From Nodosilinea sp. FACHB-131 (lineage in GTDB: Bacteria > Cyanobacteriota > Cyanobacteriia > Phormidesmidales > Phormidesmidaceae), in NCBI RefSeq assembly GCF_014695395.1, contig NZ_JACJOF010000033.1, positions 1 to 64,000 of the forward strand: a stretch of DNA of 64,000 bases, written 5' to 3'. Below are positions 37,029 to 46,391 of this stretch, in pieces (the stretch's first letter is position 1; the number at the start of each line of letters is the position of its first letter). Position numbers and translations under genes: made by a program. Below the pieces are notes generated by a model. That model was not told the DNA's origin. It did not search any database and saw only the letters and a list, made by a program, of their open reading frames with translations.

Positions 37029-38486
37029 CTACCCAATTTCGCGAGCGGCATTATAAATTGCTTCGTTAGCCTGCACCGATTTCTGCAAATTTACCACCGG
37101 GCGCGGATAGTCAACGCCAAGGATAACCCCGAAGCGCTTTTGCTCCACCGGCTGAAGCTTCCACGGCTCATGCACCTTGGCAGCGGGGACATCTTTTAGT
37201 TCTGGTAACCAGTGCTTTACGTAGAGGCCGTCGGGGTCATAGTCCTTCGACTGCTTAGGAATGTTGAAATAGCGAAAGCCCCGCGCGTCGTTGCCAACTC
37301 CAGCGGTGTAGTTCCAGTTGCCGTAGTTGCTGCATGGGTCGTGATCAATCAGCAGCGACTCAAACCACTCGGCCCCCAGACGCCAGTCTATGCCCAAGTT
37401 TTTGGTGAGAAAGCTGGCTACATTCTGCCGCCCTCGGTTCGACATAAACCCGGAGTGGGCCAGCTCGCGCATGTTGGCATCCACCAATGGAAAGCCGGTT
37501 TCGCCGTTGCACCAGGCGTCAAAGCGAGGCCAGTCCTGCTTCCAGTCAATCAACAGCCCCCGCAGACCAGAGGGATAAAATACTTTATTGCCGTGCTTGG
37601 CGCAGATCAAGCGAAAGTAGTCGCGCCACAGCAGCTCAAAGACCAGCCAGTAGGTGGAGTCATTGCGAATGCGCTCCGCCTCGTAGGCTTGCACCGTCTC
37701 GTACACCCGTCGGGGTGAGAGACAACCCATCGCCAGCCAGGCCGACAGCTTTGAGGAATAGTCGGCCCCCACCATGCCGTTGCGGGTCTGCTTATAGGTC
37801 TTGAGGCAGTCGGCTTCCCACACGTAGTGGTTGAGGCGAGCCACGCCAGCCGTTTCGCCCCCCTCAAAGGTGAGCACGGCACGGCTGTCAGGGTTTGGAG
37901 CCTCCAGGCCAAAGTCTGCCAGGGTGGGCAGAGTGCCAGGGTTGACCTGAGGTAGGGGCAACATTTTTGTGGGCGTGGGTAGGGCCACATCCACCGTGCT
38001 GTGCTGTTCTACCTGTTTGCGAAACTGGGTAAAGACCTCTGGCAAGCGGTTAATTGCGAAGGGCAAGTTGTCGGGATGGTAGAGGGTAGTCCCCCAGTAC
38101 ATCTCTGTTTTGCAGCCCATAGCCGCTAGCTTAGTTTCCACCGCCTGCTCTACCCGCAGTTCTTCAGCGGTGACTTCCTCGTGCCAGTAGGCCGCCTCAA
38201 CGCTGTGGGCTTTGACCAGCTCTGGAATAATGTCTTCGGGCTGGCCCACACGCACGACAAGGTTGCTGCCCAGGGCTTGGAGCGATCGCCGCAGATCTGC
38301 CACACTCTCTAGCAAAAACTGCGCCCGATAGGCTCCCGTTTTAGGAAAACCAAAGGCGGTTTGGCCAAACTGACGCGGGTCAAAACAGTAGAGAGGAATA
38401 ACCGGCTGACCGACCCGCAGCGCCTCATCGAGAGGCTGATGGTCGTGGAGGCGAAGGTCGTTGCGAAACCAGACAAGGGTAGTCAT
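37029..38486 (-). CDS. Cryptochrome/photolyase, DASH type
   Basis: 485 residues of the photolyase/cryptochrome family. The N-terminal LVWFRNDLRLHDHQPL starts the antenna-binding alpha/beta domain. The FAD-binding half contains SSKLSAWLAMGCLSPRRVYE, FELLWRDYFRLICAKHG, GETGFPLVDANMRELAHSGFMSNRGRQNVASFL and the DASH-typical DPCSNYGNWNYTAGVGNDARGFRYFN. DASH proteins repair cyclobutane dimers in single-stranded or looped DNA and may also sense blue light. Length and landmarks point to the DASH class rather than CPD-I photolyase. Confidence 0.9.
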   Translation of the reverse strand: MTTLVWFRNDLRLHDHQPLDEALRVGQPVIPLYCFDPRQFGQTAFGFPKTGAYRAQFLLESVADLRRSLQALGSNLVVRVGQPEDIIPELVKAHSVEAAYWHEEVTAEELRVEQAVETKLAAMGCKTEMYWGTTLYHPDNLPFAINRLPEVFTQFRKQVEQHSTVDVALPTPTKMLPLPQVNPGTLPTLADFGLEAPNPDSRAVLTFEGGETAGVARLNHYVWEADCLKTYKQTRNGMVGADYSSKLSAWLAMGCLSPRRVYETVQAYEAERIRNDSTYWLVFELLWRDYFRLICAKHGNKVFYPSGLRGLLIDWKQDWPRFDAWCNGETGFPLVDANMRELAHSGFMSNRGRQNVASFLTKNLGIDWRLGAEWFESLLIDHDPCSNYGNWNYTAGVGNDARGFRYFNIPKQSKDYDPDGLYVKHWLPELKDVPAAKVHEPWKLQPVEQKRFGVILGVDYPRPVVNLQKSVQANEAIYNAAREIG

Positions 38487-38596
38487 TGGCGAATGATAGG
38501 GGTGATGAGAGTTATGAAACTCCCGATTCCAGCTCCGCTACTGCCCCATCTCGAAGCAGATGCCTTTTCAAGATGGTCTAGAAGATCCAGTTCAGC

Positions 38597-38618
38597 CAAG
38601 CGGACTGTGATCCGCTTG
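38597..38618. promoter_or_regulatory. Inverted repeat upstream of prxQ
   Basis: CAAGCGGA (38597-38604) and TCCGCTTG (38611-38618) form a perfect 8-bp inverted repeat with a 6-base centre, 65 bases before the peroxiredoxin start. It could be an operator or a small hairpin. Confidence 0.4.
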
Positions 38619-38683
38619 ACGGCAGAGCTGCTTTATTAAGTATTCTAAAGAACTATCTATTCCCGTGCAGGAGATTCGCATCT

Positions 38684-39145
38684 ATGGCCGTCCAAGTAGG
38701 TGATGTCGCCCCCGATTTCACGCTGCCTAACCAGGCGGGCGAGACCGTCACCCTAAGCAGCTTTCGTGGCCAGAAGGCGGTAGTGCTGTACTTTTATCCC
38801 AAAGACGATACCCCTGGCTGCACCGTGGAGTCGTGCTCGTTTCGCGATAGCTACGAAGACTTTGTGGCGGTGGGGGCCGAGGTGATCGGCATCAGCAGCG
38901 ACTCGCCCGACTCCCACAAAGCTTTTGCCCAGAAGCACAATCTGCCTTTCACTCTGGTTAGCGATCGCGGCTCTGCCGTGCGCAAGGCCTACGGTGTGCC
39001 CGCCACCCTAGGGCTACTGCCGGGTCGAGTTACCTACATCATCGACAAAGACGGCAGGGTAAGGCATATTTTTAATTCCCAATTCAACCCCAAGGGCCAC
39101 GTAGAGCAGGCCATGGGCATTCTCAAAACCCTACAACCCGCCTGA
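38684..39145 (+). CDS. Peroxiredoxin, BCP/PrxQ type
   Basis: 153 residues. Opens [19 protein letters not shown] and carries the peroxidatic cysteine in [14 protein letters not shown], with the resolving cysteine five residues later, the PrxQ arrangement. It reduces hydrogen and organic peroxides using thioredoxin, protecting photosynthetic membranes. AGGAGAT precedes the start. The next gene, a NuiA-like protein, begins one base after its stop, so the two are almost certainly cotranscribed. Confidence 0.92.
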   Translation: MAVQVGDVAPDFTLPNQAGETVTLSSFRGQKAVVLYFYPKDDTPGCTVESCSFRDSYEDFVAVGAEVIGISSDSPDSHKAFAQKHNLPFTLVSDRGSAVRKAYGVPATLGLLPGRVTYIIDKDGRVRHIFNSQFNPKGHVEQAMGILKTLQPA

Positions 39146-39146
39146 T

Positions 39147-39560
39147 ATGGAACTTCAACCCGAGCACTATGAACTGGCGATCGCCCTATCGGCCATAGAA
39201 GGGGCAATGGCCGGTCTCTGGTATCCCAGTGAAAGCGATGCCCTAGTTTCCCTGGTAATCTATGCCGACCCCCTGCCCGATACTGAGGCCCTAGCCCAAA
39301 AGCTGGGGGCTGGCGAGGAGCACCTCGAAATTCGGCCCGCCGAAACGTTTTTTCGGCCTGTGCTCAACAATCCCTATTGGGCCAGTGAACAGGGCGGCCA
39401 CCTGGCGCAGAAATTCGCCAACCTTCGCGATGTGCTAGAAACCCACCTGGAAGACCTCCAGAGCATTCGCGTGGGTGTGAGCAATGTGACGTTATATCTG
39501 CTGGGACGCCATTCTAGCGGCTGCTTCCTCGGCGCCTGCACCCATGTCGTTGAAACGTAG
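39147..39560 (+). CDS. Nuclease A inhibitor (NuiA)-like protein
   Basis: 137 residues, acidic. The fold-defining pattern resembles Anabaena NuiA: an early LxxAxxGLWYPSESDxLVSLVIY strand, PAETFFRPVLNNPYW, a helical KFANLRDVLETHLEDLQSIRVG and the ending GxHxxGxxxGACTHVVET, very like the STKVVET end of NuiA. NuiA binds and blocks the secreted sugar-nonspecific nuclease NucA. No nuclease gene is nearby. It is probably made from the prxQ transcript, given the one-base spacing. Confidence 0.75.
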   Translation: MELQPEHYELAIALSAIEGAMAGLWYPSESDALVSLVIYADPLPDTEALAQKLGAGEEHLEIRPAETFFRPVLNNPYWASEQGGHLAQKFANLRDVLETHLEDLQSIRVGVSNVTLYLLGRHSSGCFLGACTHVVET

Positions 39561-39613
39561 CCACTCCGGTCAGATAACGGTAGCCTGACGGTAGCAACCG
39601 AGGCAATGCATCT

Positions 39614-41062
39614 ATGGCTTTTCAAACCCCAGACTGGGTAAAGCACGCGGTCTTCTACCAAATTTTCCCCGACCGGTTTGCCCGTACCCAACAGCATCTC
39701 GATGACCCGGCCATGGCCGTGACCTTGGAACCCTGGGAATCGCCGCCGACGCCCTTTGGCTACAAGGGCGGTGACCTCTGGGGCGTGGCCGAAAAACTCG
39801 ACTATCTGGCAGATCTAGGGGTTACAGCTATCTACATGACGCCGATTTTTCAGTCGGCCTGCAATCACCGCTACCATACCCACGACTACTACCAGGTTGA
39901 CCCATTGCTGGGAGGCAATCCGGCTTTTTTTGATCTGCTGGAGGCCGCCCACGCCAAAGACATCAAAGTGGTGTTAGATGGGGTGTTTAACCACTGTAGC
40001 CGGGGTTTTTTCTTCTTTAACGACATTCTTGAAAACGGCCCCAACTCGCCCTGGCTGGAATGGTTTGAGGTGGAGGGCTGGCCCCTGGCGGCCTACGACG
40101 GGTCGCTGCCCGCCAACTACCGCAGCTGGGTCGACAACCGGGCCCTGCCGGCCTTCAAACACGATCACCCGGCGGTGCGAGAATATCTGATGCGGGTGGG
40201 TGAGTACTGGGTGCGCCAAGGCATTGATGGCTGGCGGCTCGATGTGCCCTTTGAGATCAAAACCGAGGGTTTTTGGCAAGAATTTCGCGATCGCATCAAG
40301 GCCATCAACCCCGAAGCCTACATTGTGGGCGAGGTGTGGACCGATGCCAGCCAGTGGCTCGACGGCACTCAGTTTGATGGGGTGATGAACTACCTGTTTA
40401 CCGGGCCAACGATGGCGTTTACGGCAGGCGATCGCATCCGCATGGATCTAGTCGAAAAGCCCCACTACTATCCCTATCCAGCTCTGGATGCGGCGGGCTA
40501 TGGCGAAAAAATTCAGCAGTTGCTCAAGCTCTACCCCTGGGAGATTCAGCTGACCCAGCTCAACCTGCTCTCTAGCCACGATGTCGCCCGCATCCACTCG
40601 GTGGTGAATGGAGATGACGCCAGCATGGTGCTGTCTACGCTGCTGTTGCTGACCTTCCCAGGGGCTCCGAGCATTTACTACGGCGATGAGGTGGGGCTAC
40701 CGGGCGAGCTAGACCCCGACTGCCGCCGCACCTTTCCCGCTGAAAAAGAGTGGCACCTCGATCTGTTGACTATTCACCGAGAGCTGATTGCGCTGCGCCA
40801 CCGGCACGCGGCCCTGCGCATTGGCACCTATGATGTGCTGCACGCCGAGGGCCAGATCTATGGGTTTAGTCGCACGCTGGGGAGCGATCGCCTCATCGTC
40901 GTCCTCAACGCTAGCGAAGAGAGTGCGCCCCCAATCTCGACCGATACCGTAATTTCTGAAGGGCAGACCGTCCACGAAGTCTTTAGCTACCACGGGGCTA
41001 CCTGGGCCGAAAACAGCTTGGTGTTGCCCTCGCGCTCAGCAGTAGTGGTGACGGTGGAGTAA
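39614..41062 (+). CDS. GH13 alpha-amylase-family glycoside hydrolase
   Basis: 482 residues forming a (beta/alpha)8 GH13 enzyme without an N-terminal carbohydrate-binding domain. Catalytic positions are visible as the aspartate in GWRLDVPFEI, the glutamate in YIVGEVWTDA and the aspartate in LSSHDVARI; DGVFNHC supplies the conserved His. The QIFPDRFA start and YYGDEVGLPG resemble neopullulanase/cyclomaltodextrinase-type enzymes that act on short alpha-1,4/1,6-glucans. No signal peptide is visible, so it probably works on internal maltodextrins or glycogen breakdown products. A strong convergent terminator follows. Confidence 0.9.
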   Translation: MAFQTPDWVKHAVFYQIFPDRFARTQQHLDDPAMAVTLEPWESPPTPFGYKGGDLWGVAEKLDYLADLGVTAIYMTPIFQSACNHRYHTHDYYQVDPLLGGNPAFFDLLEAAHAKDIKVVLDGVFNHCSRGFFFFNDILENGPNSPWLEWFEVEGWPLAAYDGSLPANYRSWVDNRALPAFKHDHPAVREYLMRVGEYWVRQGIDGWRLDVPFEIKTEGFWQEFRDRIKAINPEAYIVGEVWTDASQWLDGTQFDGVMNYLFTGPTMAFTAGDRIRMDLVEKPHYYPYPALDAAGYGEKIQQLLKLYPWEIQLTQLNLLSSHDVARIHSVVNGDDASMVLSTLLLLTFPGAPSIYYGDEVGLPGELDPDCRRTFPAEKEWHLDLLTIHRELIALRHRHAALRIGTYDVLHAEGQIYGFSRTLGSDRLIVVLNASEESAPPISTDTVISEGQTVHEVFSYHGATWAENSLVLPSRSAVVVTVE

Positions 41063-41063
41063 G

Positions 41064-41100
41064 GGCAGGGGACACCTAGCAATCTGAGGTGTCCCCTGCC
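41064..41100. terminator. Convergent hairpin terminator
   Basis: GGCAGGGGACACCT (41064-41077) pairs perfectly with AGGTGTCCCCTGCC (41087-41100) over nine bases, between the GH13 gene and the oppositely oriented ABC gene; it begins one base after the GH13 stop. Confidence 0.75.
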
Positions 41101-41132
41101 TAAACATGCTGAAGTGTAAATCGCCCAAGCGT

Positions 41133-42161
41133 TTACCCGCCCCGACGCTGGCGAATTTGGGCAATAAAAAACTCTTCCAGCGTTGGGCGAGTCTGCTGGA
41201 GGGCAATCAGGTGCCCTCCAACTAGGGAAATTTGCTTGGCAAACTCATAGGGGTCGCCTTTGACATGGCCTTGCCAGAGATCGCCCTGCACCGTCATCGG
41301 GTCGAGCCAGGGCTCCAGTTCGACGAGGCGACCGCCGCGACCTTTTGCCACGTACTGGTCGGCGGTGCCCAGCAGCTGGTCTAGACTGCCGCTGGCAATC
41401 AGCTCACCCTGGTCGAGAATGGCGATGCGATCGCAGATCACCTCCACATCCGACAGAATGTGGCTATTAAAAAAAATCGTCTTGCCCTCCCGCTTCAGGG
41501 CCAAAATAATTTCTCGCACTTGAAAGCGCCCAGTGGGGTCAAGCCCCGACATCGGCTCATCGAGAAACACCACGTCAGGGTCGTTCATCAGCGCCTGGGC
41601 CATGCCCACTCGCTGGAGCATACCCTTGGAGTACTGGCGCAGCTGCTTTTTCTTCGCCGCTTCCTGGGATAAGCCCACCAGATCGAGCAGCTCCACAATT
41701 CGGCGCTGCTGAGCCGCCCGCGACAGGCCAAATAGACCAGCGGTATACTGCAAAAACTCCCAGCCGGTCAAAAAGTCGTAGAAGTAAGCATTTTCAGGCA
41801 GGTAGCCAATGCGCTGTTTTACCGCACTGTCGCCCAGAGCGTGACCCAGTAGAGTGGCATTGCCCGCCGTCGGGCGAACAATGCCCAGCAAAATTTTCAG
41901 CAGCGTAGTCTTACCAGCCCCATTAGGGCCGAGCAGACCAAAGGTTTCCCCCTGGTAAACCGTGAGAGAACACTGCTTGAGGGAAGTAACTCGCTGGTTA
42001 AGCCAAAACCCAGTGCGGTAGGCTTTACCTAGCCCCTCGGTTTGCACTACCGGCACCCAATCTAGCGGTGTGGTTAGCTCATTCTGTGACAATACAGCGC
42101 CCATACCCGTGCTCGCAAAACCGTGATAGAACCGTATTAAGACGTCAGGCAACGTCAGCAT
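41133..42161 (-). CDS. ABC transporter ATP-binding protein
   Basis: 342 residues from the outermost ATG; ATG 42104 (MGAVLSQNEL) is an equally good start. The ATPase has Walker A GPNGAGKTT, Q-loop region GYLPENAYFYDFLTG, signature QYSKGMLQRVGMAQAL (a variant of LSGGQ), Walker B DVVFLDEPMSGLDP and the switch His in FFNSHIL. The C-terminal 100 residues resemble the CcmA/NatA/YxlF-type exporter subunits. No permease gene is adjacent, so its partner and cargo are unknown; such ATPases usually pair with ABC-2 type membrane proteins. Confidence 0.88.
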   Translation of the reverse strand: MLTLPDVLIRFYHGFASTGMGAVLSQNELTTPLDWVPVVQTEGLGKAYRTGFWLNQRVTSLKQCSLTVYQGETFGLLGPNGAGKTTLLKILLGIVRPTAGNATLLGHALGDSAVKQRIGYLPENAYFYDFLTGWEFLQYTAGLFGLSRAAQQRRIVELLDLVGLSQEAAKKKQLRQYSKGMLQRVGMAQALMNDPDVVFLDEPMSGLDPTGRFQVREIILALKREGKTIFFNSHILSDVEVICDRIAILDQGELIASGSLDQLLGTADQYVAKGRGGRLVELEPWLDPMTVQGDLWQGHVKGDPYEFAKQISLVGGHLIALQQTRPTLEEFFIAQIRQRRGG

Positions 42162-42296
42162 CTCTACTGTTTAGGGTACCCGCCCCGTGGCACTATGGTA
42201 CTGACCTAGCGCTGGTCCGGGCGATCGCTAACCTGGTATAGGTTCAGCCCAGAGCGACTCTCTCCTCCGTTGTCATATCTCCTCCCAATTGCTGCT

Positions 42297-42479
42297 ATGG
42301 ATCGCTCTAAGCTCGTTGCTATCGTTACCGGCGTTATTTCTCTGCTGCTAGCAGTTGGTTATTTAGTGCTAGTGCAGCTCCTCGATTTTCGCGGCGATAT
42401 GGTGCCCGCCCCTCTGTCAACCCTGTTCAATTTACCGTTTTGGGCTGCGGCTTTCAGCCATAATCTTATGGCAGGATAA
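42297..42479 (+). CDS. Small single-helix membrane protein
   Basis: 60 residues from ATG 42297: a short N-terminus MDRSKLVAI, one strong membrane helix (VTGVISLLLAVGYLVLVQLL), then DFRGDMVPAPLS. The frame opens further upstream at 42270, but the ATG with MDRSK looks natural. Small cyanobacterial proteins of this pattern are familiar; the role is unknown. The last 15 residues (FNLPFWAAAFSHNLMAG) may be a less conserved tail. Confidence 0.55.
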   Translation: MDRSKLVAIVTGVISLLLAVGYLVLVQLLDFRGDMVPAPLSTLFNLPFWAAAFSHNLMAG

Positions 42480-43025
42480 AAGCTGCTTTAAGGCTCAGAG
42501 CATGTTACTAGAAGCCTTGATCTAAAGTACGCATGAGGGAAAGTCCAGAGGTTGCTTTAAAGATTCTGTCTTGTAGCACAAACGGTTGAGATCTCCTCAA
42601 ATTCTTTCCTTTTCAAGAAAAACTTGAGTCTGCTTCCGCCTTCTTTTAAGGAAGCAGCAGATGGCTAAAGCGACAACCAATTTCGCTTTAAACAGCCTCT
42701 CAAGACTTTAATGCAGCTATTTGCTCTAACATAAAAACCATCTAGATTTAGGGCTAACTTTAAGCCAACGCCTTTCCAAGTTGAGGGCGATCGCCTGTTT
42801 GAGGGTTTTCTTCTCTGCCCAACCATCCATTAGCAATACTTATAAAACTCTACAATTGTCTCTATTTTCTCTATAGGGCAGATGATTTACAGCAGGGTTG
42901 AATTGGGTTTAGGGCAACATCGCCCTATATCTGTCCACTGAGTGCCCCCACAAGCCCGTTGACTTTGGCATAGTATTATTGCGATTAATCCCTAACGACA
43001 TTTATCCGCTATCCAGCAGGTACCC
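42480..43025. other. AT-rich spacer upstream of ado
   Basis: 546 bases without a gene and visibly more AT-rich than the surroundings. CTTTAA occurs five times in the first 285 bases (42486, 42555, 42686, 42706, 42758), and an imperfect palindrome CTTCTTTTAAGGAAG lies at about 42641-42655. The ado promoter should lie near the right end (for example around TTGACT at 42959), but no convincing -10 was found. Confidence 0.4.
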
Positions 43026-43727
43026 ATGGCCATGCAACAGCTTGAGACAACTTCGACCCTTGACTACCAGTCAGAGCACTACAAAGATGCCTACAGCCGC
43101 ATCAATGCCATTGTGATCGAGGGTGAGCAAGAAGCCTACGACAACTACTGCAAGCTGGCAGAGTCAATTCCTGACTCTAAGGATGACCTACTGCGCTTAG
43201 CGAAGATGGAAAGCCGTCACATGAAAGGTTTTCAGGCCTGCGGCAAAAATTTGGCTGTCACTCCCGATATGGAGTTTGCCGCCAAATTTTTCTCTCAGCT
43301 GCACGAAAATTTTCAGCAAGCTTGGGCCGAGGGCAAAATTGTCACCTGCCTACTCATTCAGTCACTGATCATTGAGACCTTTGCGATCGCGGCCTACAAC
43401 ATTTACATTCCCGTAGCCGACGACTTTGCGCGCAAAGTCACCGAGGGCGTAGTCAAAGACGAATACAGCCACCTCAACTTTGGGGAAGAATGGCTCAAAG
43501 CTAATTTTGAGTCGGCCAAGGCCGAGCTTGAAGTGGCCAATCGCCAAAACTTACCCATCATTTGGGCCATGCTCAATCAGGTGGCTGACGATGCCCAGGT
43601 GCTCGGCATGGAAAAAGACGCCCTAGTTGAAGATTTCATGATTACCTACGGTGAGGCGTTGGCCAACATCGGCTTCTCCAGCCGCGAGGTGATGAAACTC
43701 TCAGCCCAGGGTCTAGCTGCTGTCTAG
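43026..43727 (+). CDS. ado: Aldehyde deformylating oxygenase
   Basis: 233 residues of the ferritin-like di-iron ADO family. Iron ligands are visible as [10 protein letters not shown] (Glu), [10 protein letters not shown] (ExxH), [16 protein letters not shown] (Glu) and [13 protein letters not shown] (ExxH). ADO converts fatty aldehydes to alkanes (mainly pentadecane and heptadecane) and formate, using oxygen and reduced ferredoxin; the products sit in thylakoid and plasma membranes. ATG 43032 is a close alternative start. The partner reductase gene follows, separated by a hairpin. Confidence 0.97.
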   Translation: MAMQQLETTSTLDYQSEHYKDAYSRINAIVIEGEQEAYDNYCKLAESIPDSKDDLLRLAKMESRHMKGFQACGKNLAVTPDMEFAAKFFSQLHENFQQAWAEGKIVTCLLIQSLIIETFAIAAYNIYIPVADDFARKVTEGVVKDEYSHLNFGEEWLKANFESAKAELEVANRQNLPIIWAMLNQVADDAQVLGMEKDALVEDFMITYGEALANIGFSSREVMKLSAQGLAAV

Positions 43728-43798
43728 ACCACTATCCGACAGCCACTAACAGCCTGAACGTCAGCGGCCCGGCCATTTCCATTTCAAACCTCTCTGAC

Positions 43799-43833
43799 CT
43801 GCCCAGTGTGCTATTCAATCAAGCACTGGGCAG
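43799..43833. terminator. Hairpin between ado and aar
   Basis: CTGCCCAGTG (43799-43808) pairs perfectly with CACTGGGCAG (43824-43833) over a 15-nt loop, followed by TTTATCG. It could end the ado transcript or attenuate read-through into aar. Confidence 0.6.
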
Positions 43834-43908
43834 TTTATCGTAGGTAAATTGTTGACCTGCACCATAACCTTTTGGCGCACTTTCCCTCTCCCCCACCCTA
43901 GATACGCA

Positions 43909-44961
43909 ATGTTTGGCCTAATCGGACATTTAACCAGCCTTGACCACGCCCAGCTTGTAGCCCGAGATCTGGGATACCCAGAATATGCTGACCAGGGGCT
44001 CGATTTTTGGTGCAGCGCCCCGCCCCAAATTGTTGACACGATCAAAGTCACCAGCGCCACCGGCCAGCAGATCGAGGGCCGATACGTTGAGTCATGCTTT
44101 TTACCCGAAATGCTAGCCGCCAAGCGCATTAAAGCGGCCACCCGCAAAATCATCAACGCCATGGCCCATGCCCAAAAGCACGGTATCGACATCACGGCCC
44201 TAGGCGGCTTCTCATCAATTATTTTCGAGAATTTTAACCTCAACCAAATTCAGCAGGTGCGCAACGTCACCCTAGAGTTTGAGCGGTTTACGACAGGCAA
44301 TACCCACACGGCCTACATCATTTGCCAACAGGTAGTAGCCGCTGCCGAAAAGCTTGGCATCAACCTCTCTGATGCCACCGTGGCGGTGTGCGGTGCCACT
44401 GGGGACATTGGCAGCGCCGTTTGCCGCTGGCTGACCGCCCGCACCGACATCAAAGAGCTGCTGCTGATTGCCCGCAATCAAGAGCGGATTCAGCGTTTGC
44501 AGGAAGAGCTGGGCTGCGGCGTGGCCATGGATCTCGATACCGCTCTGCCCAAGGCTGACATTGTGGTGTGGGTGGCCAGCATGGCCAAGGGAGTTGAGGT
44601 TGACCCCAACAGCCTCAAGCGCCCCTGCCTGATGATTGACGGCGGCTATCCCAAAAATGTCGACCAGCACTTTAACTTTGATGGCGTTCACGTGCTGAAG
44701 GGCGGCATTGTCGAGCACTCCCTCGACATCGATTGGCGGATTATGCAGATTGTGAACATGGATGTGCCCGGACGCCAGCTGTTCGCCTGTTTTGCAGAGG
44801 CCATGCTGCTGGAGTTTGAGAAGTGGTACACCAATTTTTCGTGGGGGCGAAACCAAATCACCCTTGAGAAAATGGATTTGATCGGTCAGGCATCGCGGCG
44901 GCATGGGTTTCGCCCCTTGCTCGACCTCAATACGTCTCTGTTGGTCACTGAGCTTTCCTGA
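43909..44961 (+). CDS. aar: Long-chain acyl-ACP reductase
   Basis: 350 residues from ATG 43909 ([22 protein letters not shown]), the family-typical start; a frame start at 43849 would overlap the leader. The NADPH site is [16 protein letters not shown], and the candidate active-site cysteine is in [17 protein letters not shown] reduces fatty acyl-ACP to fatty aldehyde, the substrate of ADO. Together the two genes make up the cyanobacterial alkane pathway, and accA next door supplies malonyl-CoA for the same fatty-acid pool. Confidence 0.97.
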   Translation: MFGLIGHLTSLDHAQLVARDLGYPEYADQGLDFWCSAPPQIVDTIKVTSATGQQIEGRYVESCFLPEMLAAKRIKAATRKIINAMAHAQKHGIDITALGGFSSIIFENFNLNQIQQVRNVTLEFERFTTGNTHTAYIICQQVVAAAEKLGINLSDATVAVCGATGDIGSAVCRWLTARTDIKELLLIARNQERIQRLQEELGCGVAMDLDTALPKADIVVWVASMAKGVEVDPNSLKRPCLMIDGGYPKNVDQHFNFDGVHVLKGGIVEHSLDIDWRIMQIVNMDVPGRQLFACFAEAMLLEFEKWYTNFSWGRNQITLEKMDLIGQASRRHGFRPLLDLNTSLLVTELS

Positions 44962-45115
44962 ACGCAAATTAATGACCTCATCGGGTAAGTTTATACCCTA
45001 AGCAGAGGGGCTTCAGCTTGGTATCCTAGATGGCAGACGGGCAAGAATTTTCTGGGCGACCAGGGCGTTCCTAGCCCAATTTGGTGTGTTTAAACAATTC
45101 GTTTCTTCCCTGGCT

Positions 45116-46096
45116 ATGGCCCCACCTGAGCGCAAGTCAATTTTGTTGTCCTTTGAAAAGCCCCTGGTTGAACTAGAGGCCCGTATCGCCCAGATTCGAG
45201 AACTGGCGGAAGAAAACGATGTGGATGTGTCGGCCCAGCTGCGTCAGCTGGAGGCCCGCGCCACTCACCTTCGCCAAGAGATTTTTTCTAACTTAACTCC
45301 AGCTCAGCGACTACAGGTGGCCCGCCATCCTCGCCGCCCCAGCACCCTCGACTACATTCAGGCCATTACTGACGACTGGCTGGAGCTGCACGGCGATCGC
45401 GGCTCGGGCAAAGACGATCCTGCCCTGGTAGGGGGGGTCGCCCGGCTCGAAGGTCGGCCTGTGGTGATCTTGGGCCATCAGAAGGGGCGCGACACCAAAG
45501 ACAATGTAGTGCGCAACTTTGGCATGGCCTCTCCCGGTGGCTACCGTAAGGCCATGCGGCTGATGCGCCATGCCGATCGTTTTTCTATGCCGATCATCAC
45601 CTTTATTGATACTCCGGGTGCTTATCCCGGCTATGAGGCCGAGGAGATGGGGCAGGGCGAGGCGATCGCCTACAACCTGCGAGAAATGTTTGGCCTCACG
45701 GTGCCAATTGTTTGCACCATCATTGGGGAAGGGGGGTCTGGCGGTGCCCTGGGGATTGGCGTGGGCGATCGCCTGATGATGTTTGAGCACTCGGTCTATA
45801 CCGTAGCCAGCCCCGAAGCCTGCGCCGCCATTTTGTGGAAAGATGCGGGTCGCTCGGGTGAGGCAGCCGAAGCCCTCAAAATCACCTCTTGGGATCTCAA
45901 GCAGCTGGGCATATTAGACGAGCTGCTGCCCGAGCCCGTGGGTGGAGCCCACGCCAACCCCATTCAAGCGGCAGACATTCTCAAGCAGGCGCTGATGGAG
46001 CAAATCACCGAGCTGTCTCAGCTCGCGCCAGCGACCCTCCAGCAGTTGCGCTATCAGAAGTATCGCCAGATTGGGGTCTTTGCCGAGGCCGCCTAG
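45116..46096 (+). CDS. accA: Acetyl-CoA carboxylase carboxyltransferase subunit alpha
   Basis: 326 residues from ATG 45116 ([24 protein letters not shown]), which lines up with usual cyanobacterial AccA starts; a GTG at 45086 would add ten residues. Core landmarks are [70 protein letters not shown] and [15 protein letters not shown]. It transfers the carboxyl from biotin to acetyl-CoA, together with AccD, as the first step of fatty-acid synthesis. The ado-aar-accA order is shared by many cyanobacteria. Confidence 0.96.
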   Translation: MAPPERKSILLSFEKPLVELEARIAQIRELAEENDVDVSAQLRQLEARATHLRQEIFSNLTPAQRLQVARHPRRPSTLDYIQAITDDWLELHGDRGSGKDDPALVGGVARLEGRPVVILGHQKGRDTKDNVVRNFGMASPGGYRKAMRLMRHADRFSMPIITFIDTPGAYPGYEAEEMGQGEAIAYNLREMFGLTVPIVCTIIGEGGSGGALGIGVGDRLMMFEHSVYTVASPEACAAILWKDAGRSGEAAEALKITSWDLKQLGILDELLPEPVGGAHANPIQAADILKQALMEQITELSQLAPATLQQLRYQKYRQIGVFAEAA

Positions 46097-46265
46097 GGCC
46101 GGCGAGGGTTACCCGCTCTACTTGATCAAATTCTCGGTGCTCTAGGTTTCCAATCCCTGTTTCCCCAGGAAGGAGTTAGTCCCCTGCTCATTTTCTCGGT
46201 CGAGGTCAGCACTAGGATAGGCGACGACTTAGACGATTGCCGACGACACCGGCGCTCATAAAGTG

Positions 46266-46283
46266 TTTACATTTGTTAACATA
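46266..46283 (+). promoter_or_regulatory. HLR1-like site upstream of SDR gene
   Basis: TTTACATT-TG-TTAACATA matches the HLR1 consensus with one mismatch in the second half (TTAACA for TTTACA). It lies 108 bases before the SDR start, in the accA-SDR spacer. Confidence 0.35.
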
Positions 46284-46391
46284 GGAAAAGTGCCTAGCCC
46301 CACGGGCCCTTCCCAGGGGCAGTCTGCCCTGATTCGCTCGCGTTTCTAGGGCACGATCCGTTCTGAGTTCCTCGTTGATTGGTGATTACCA

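Noticed and set aside
38361..38639. 92-codon frame between the cryptochrome and prxQ genes
   Set aside because: Most of it is antisense to the cryptochrome; the remaining 48 codons have no ribosome-binding site and no recognisable sequence.
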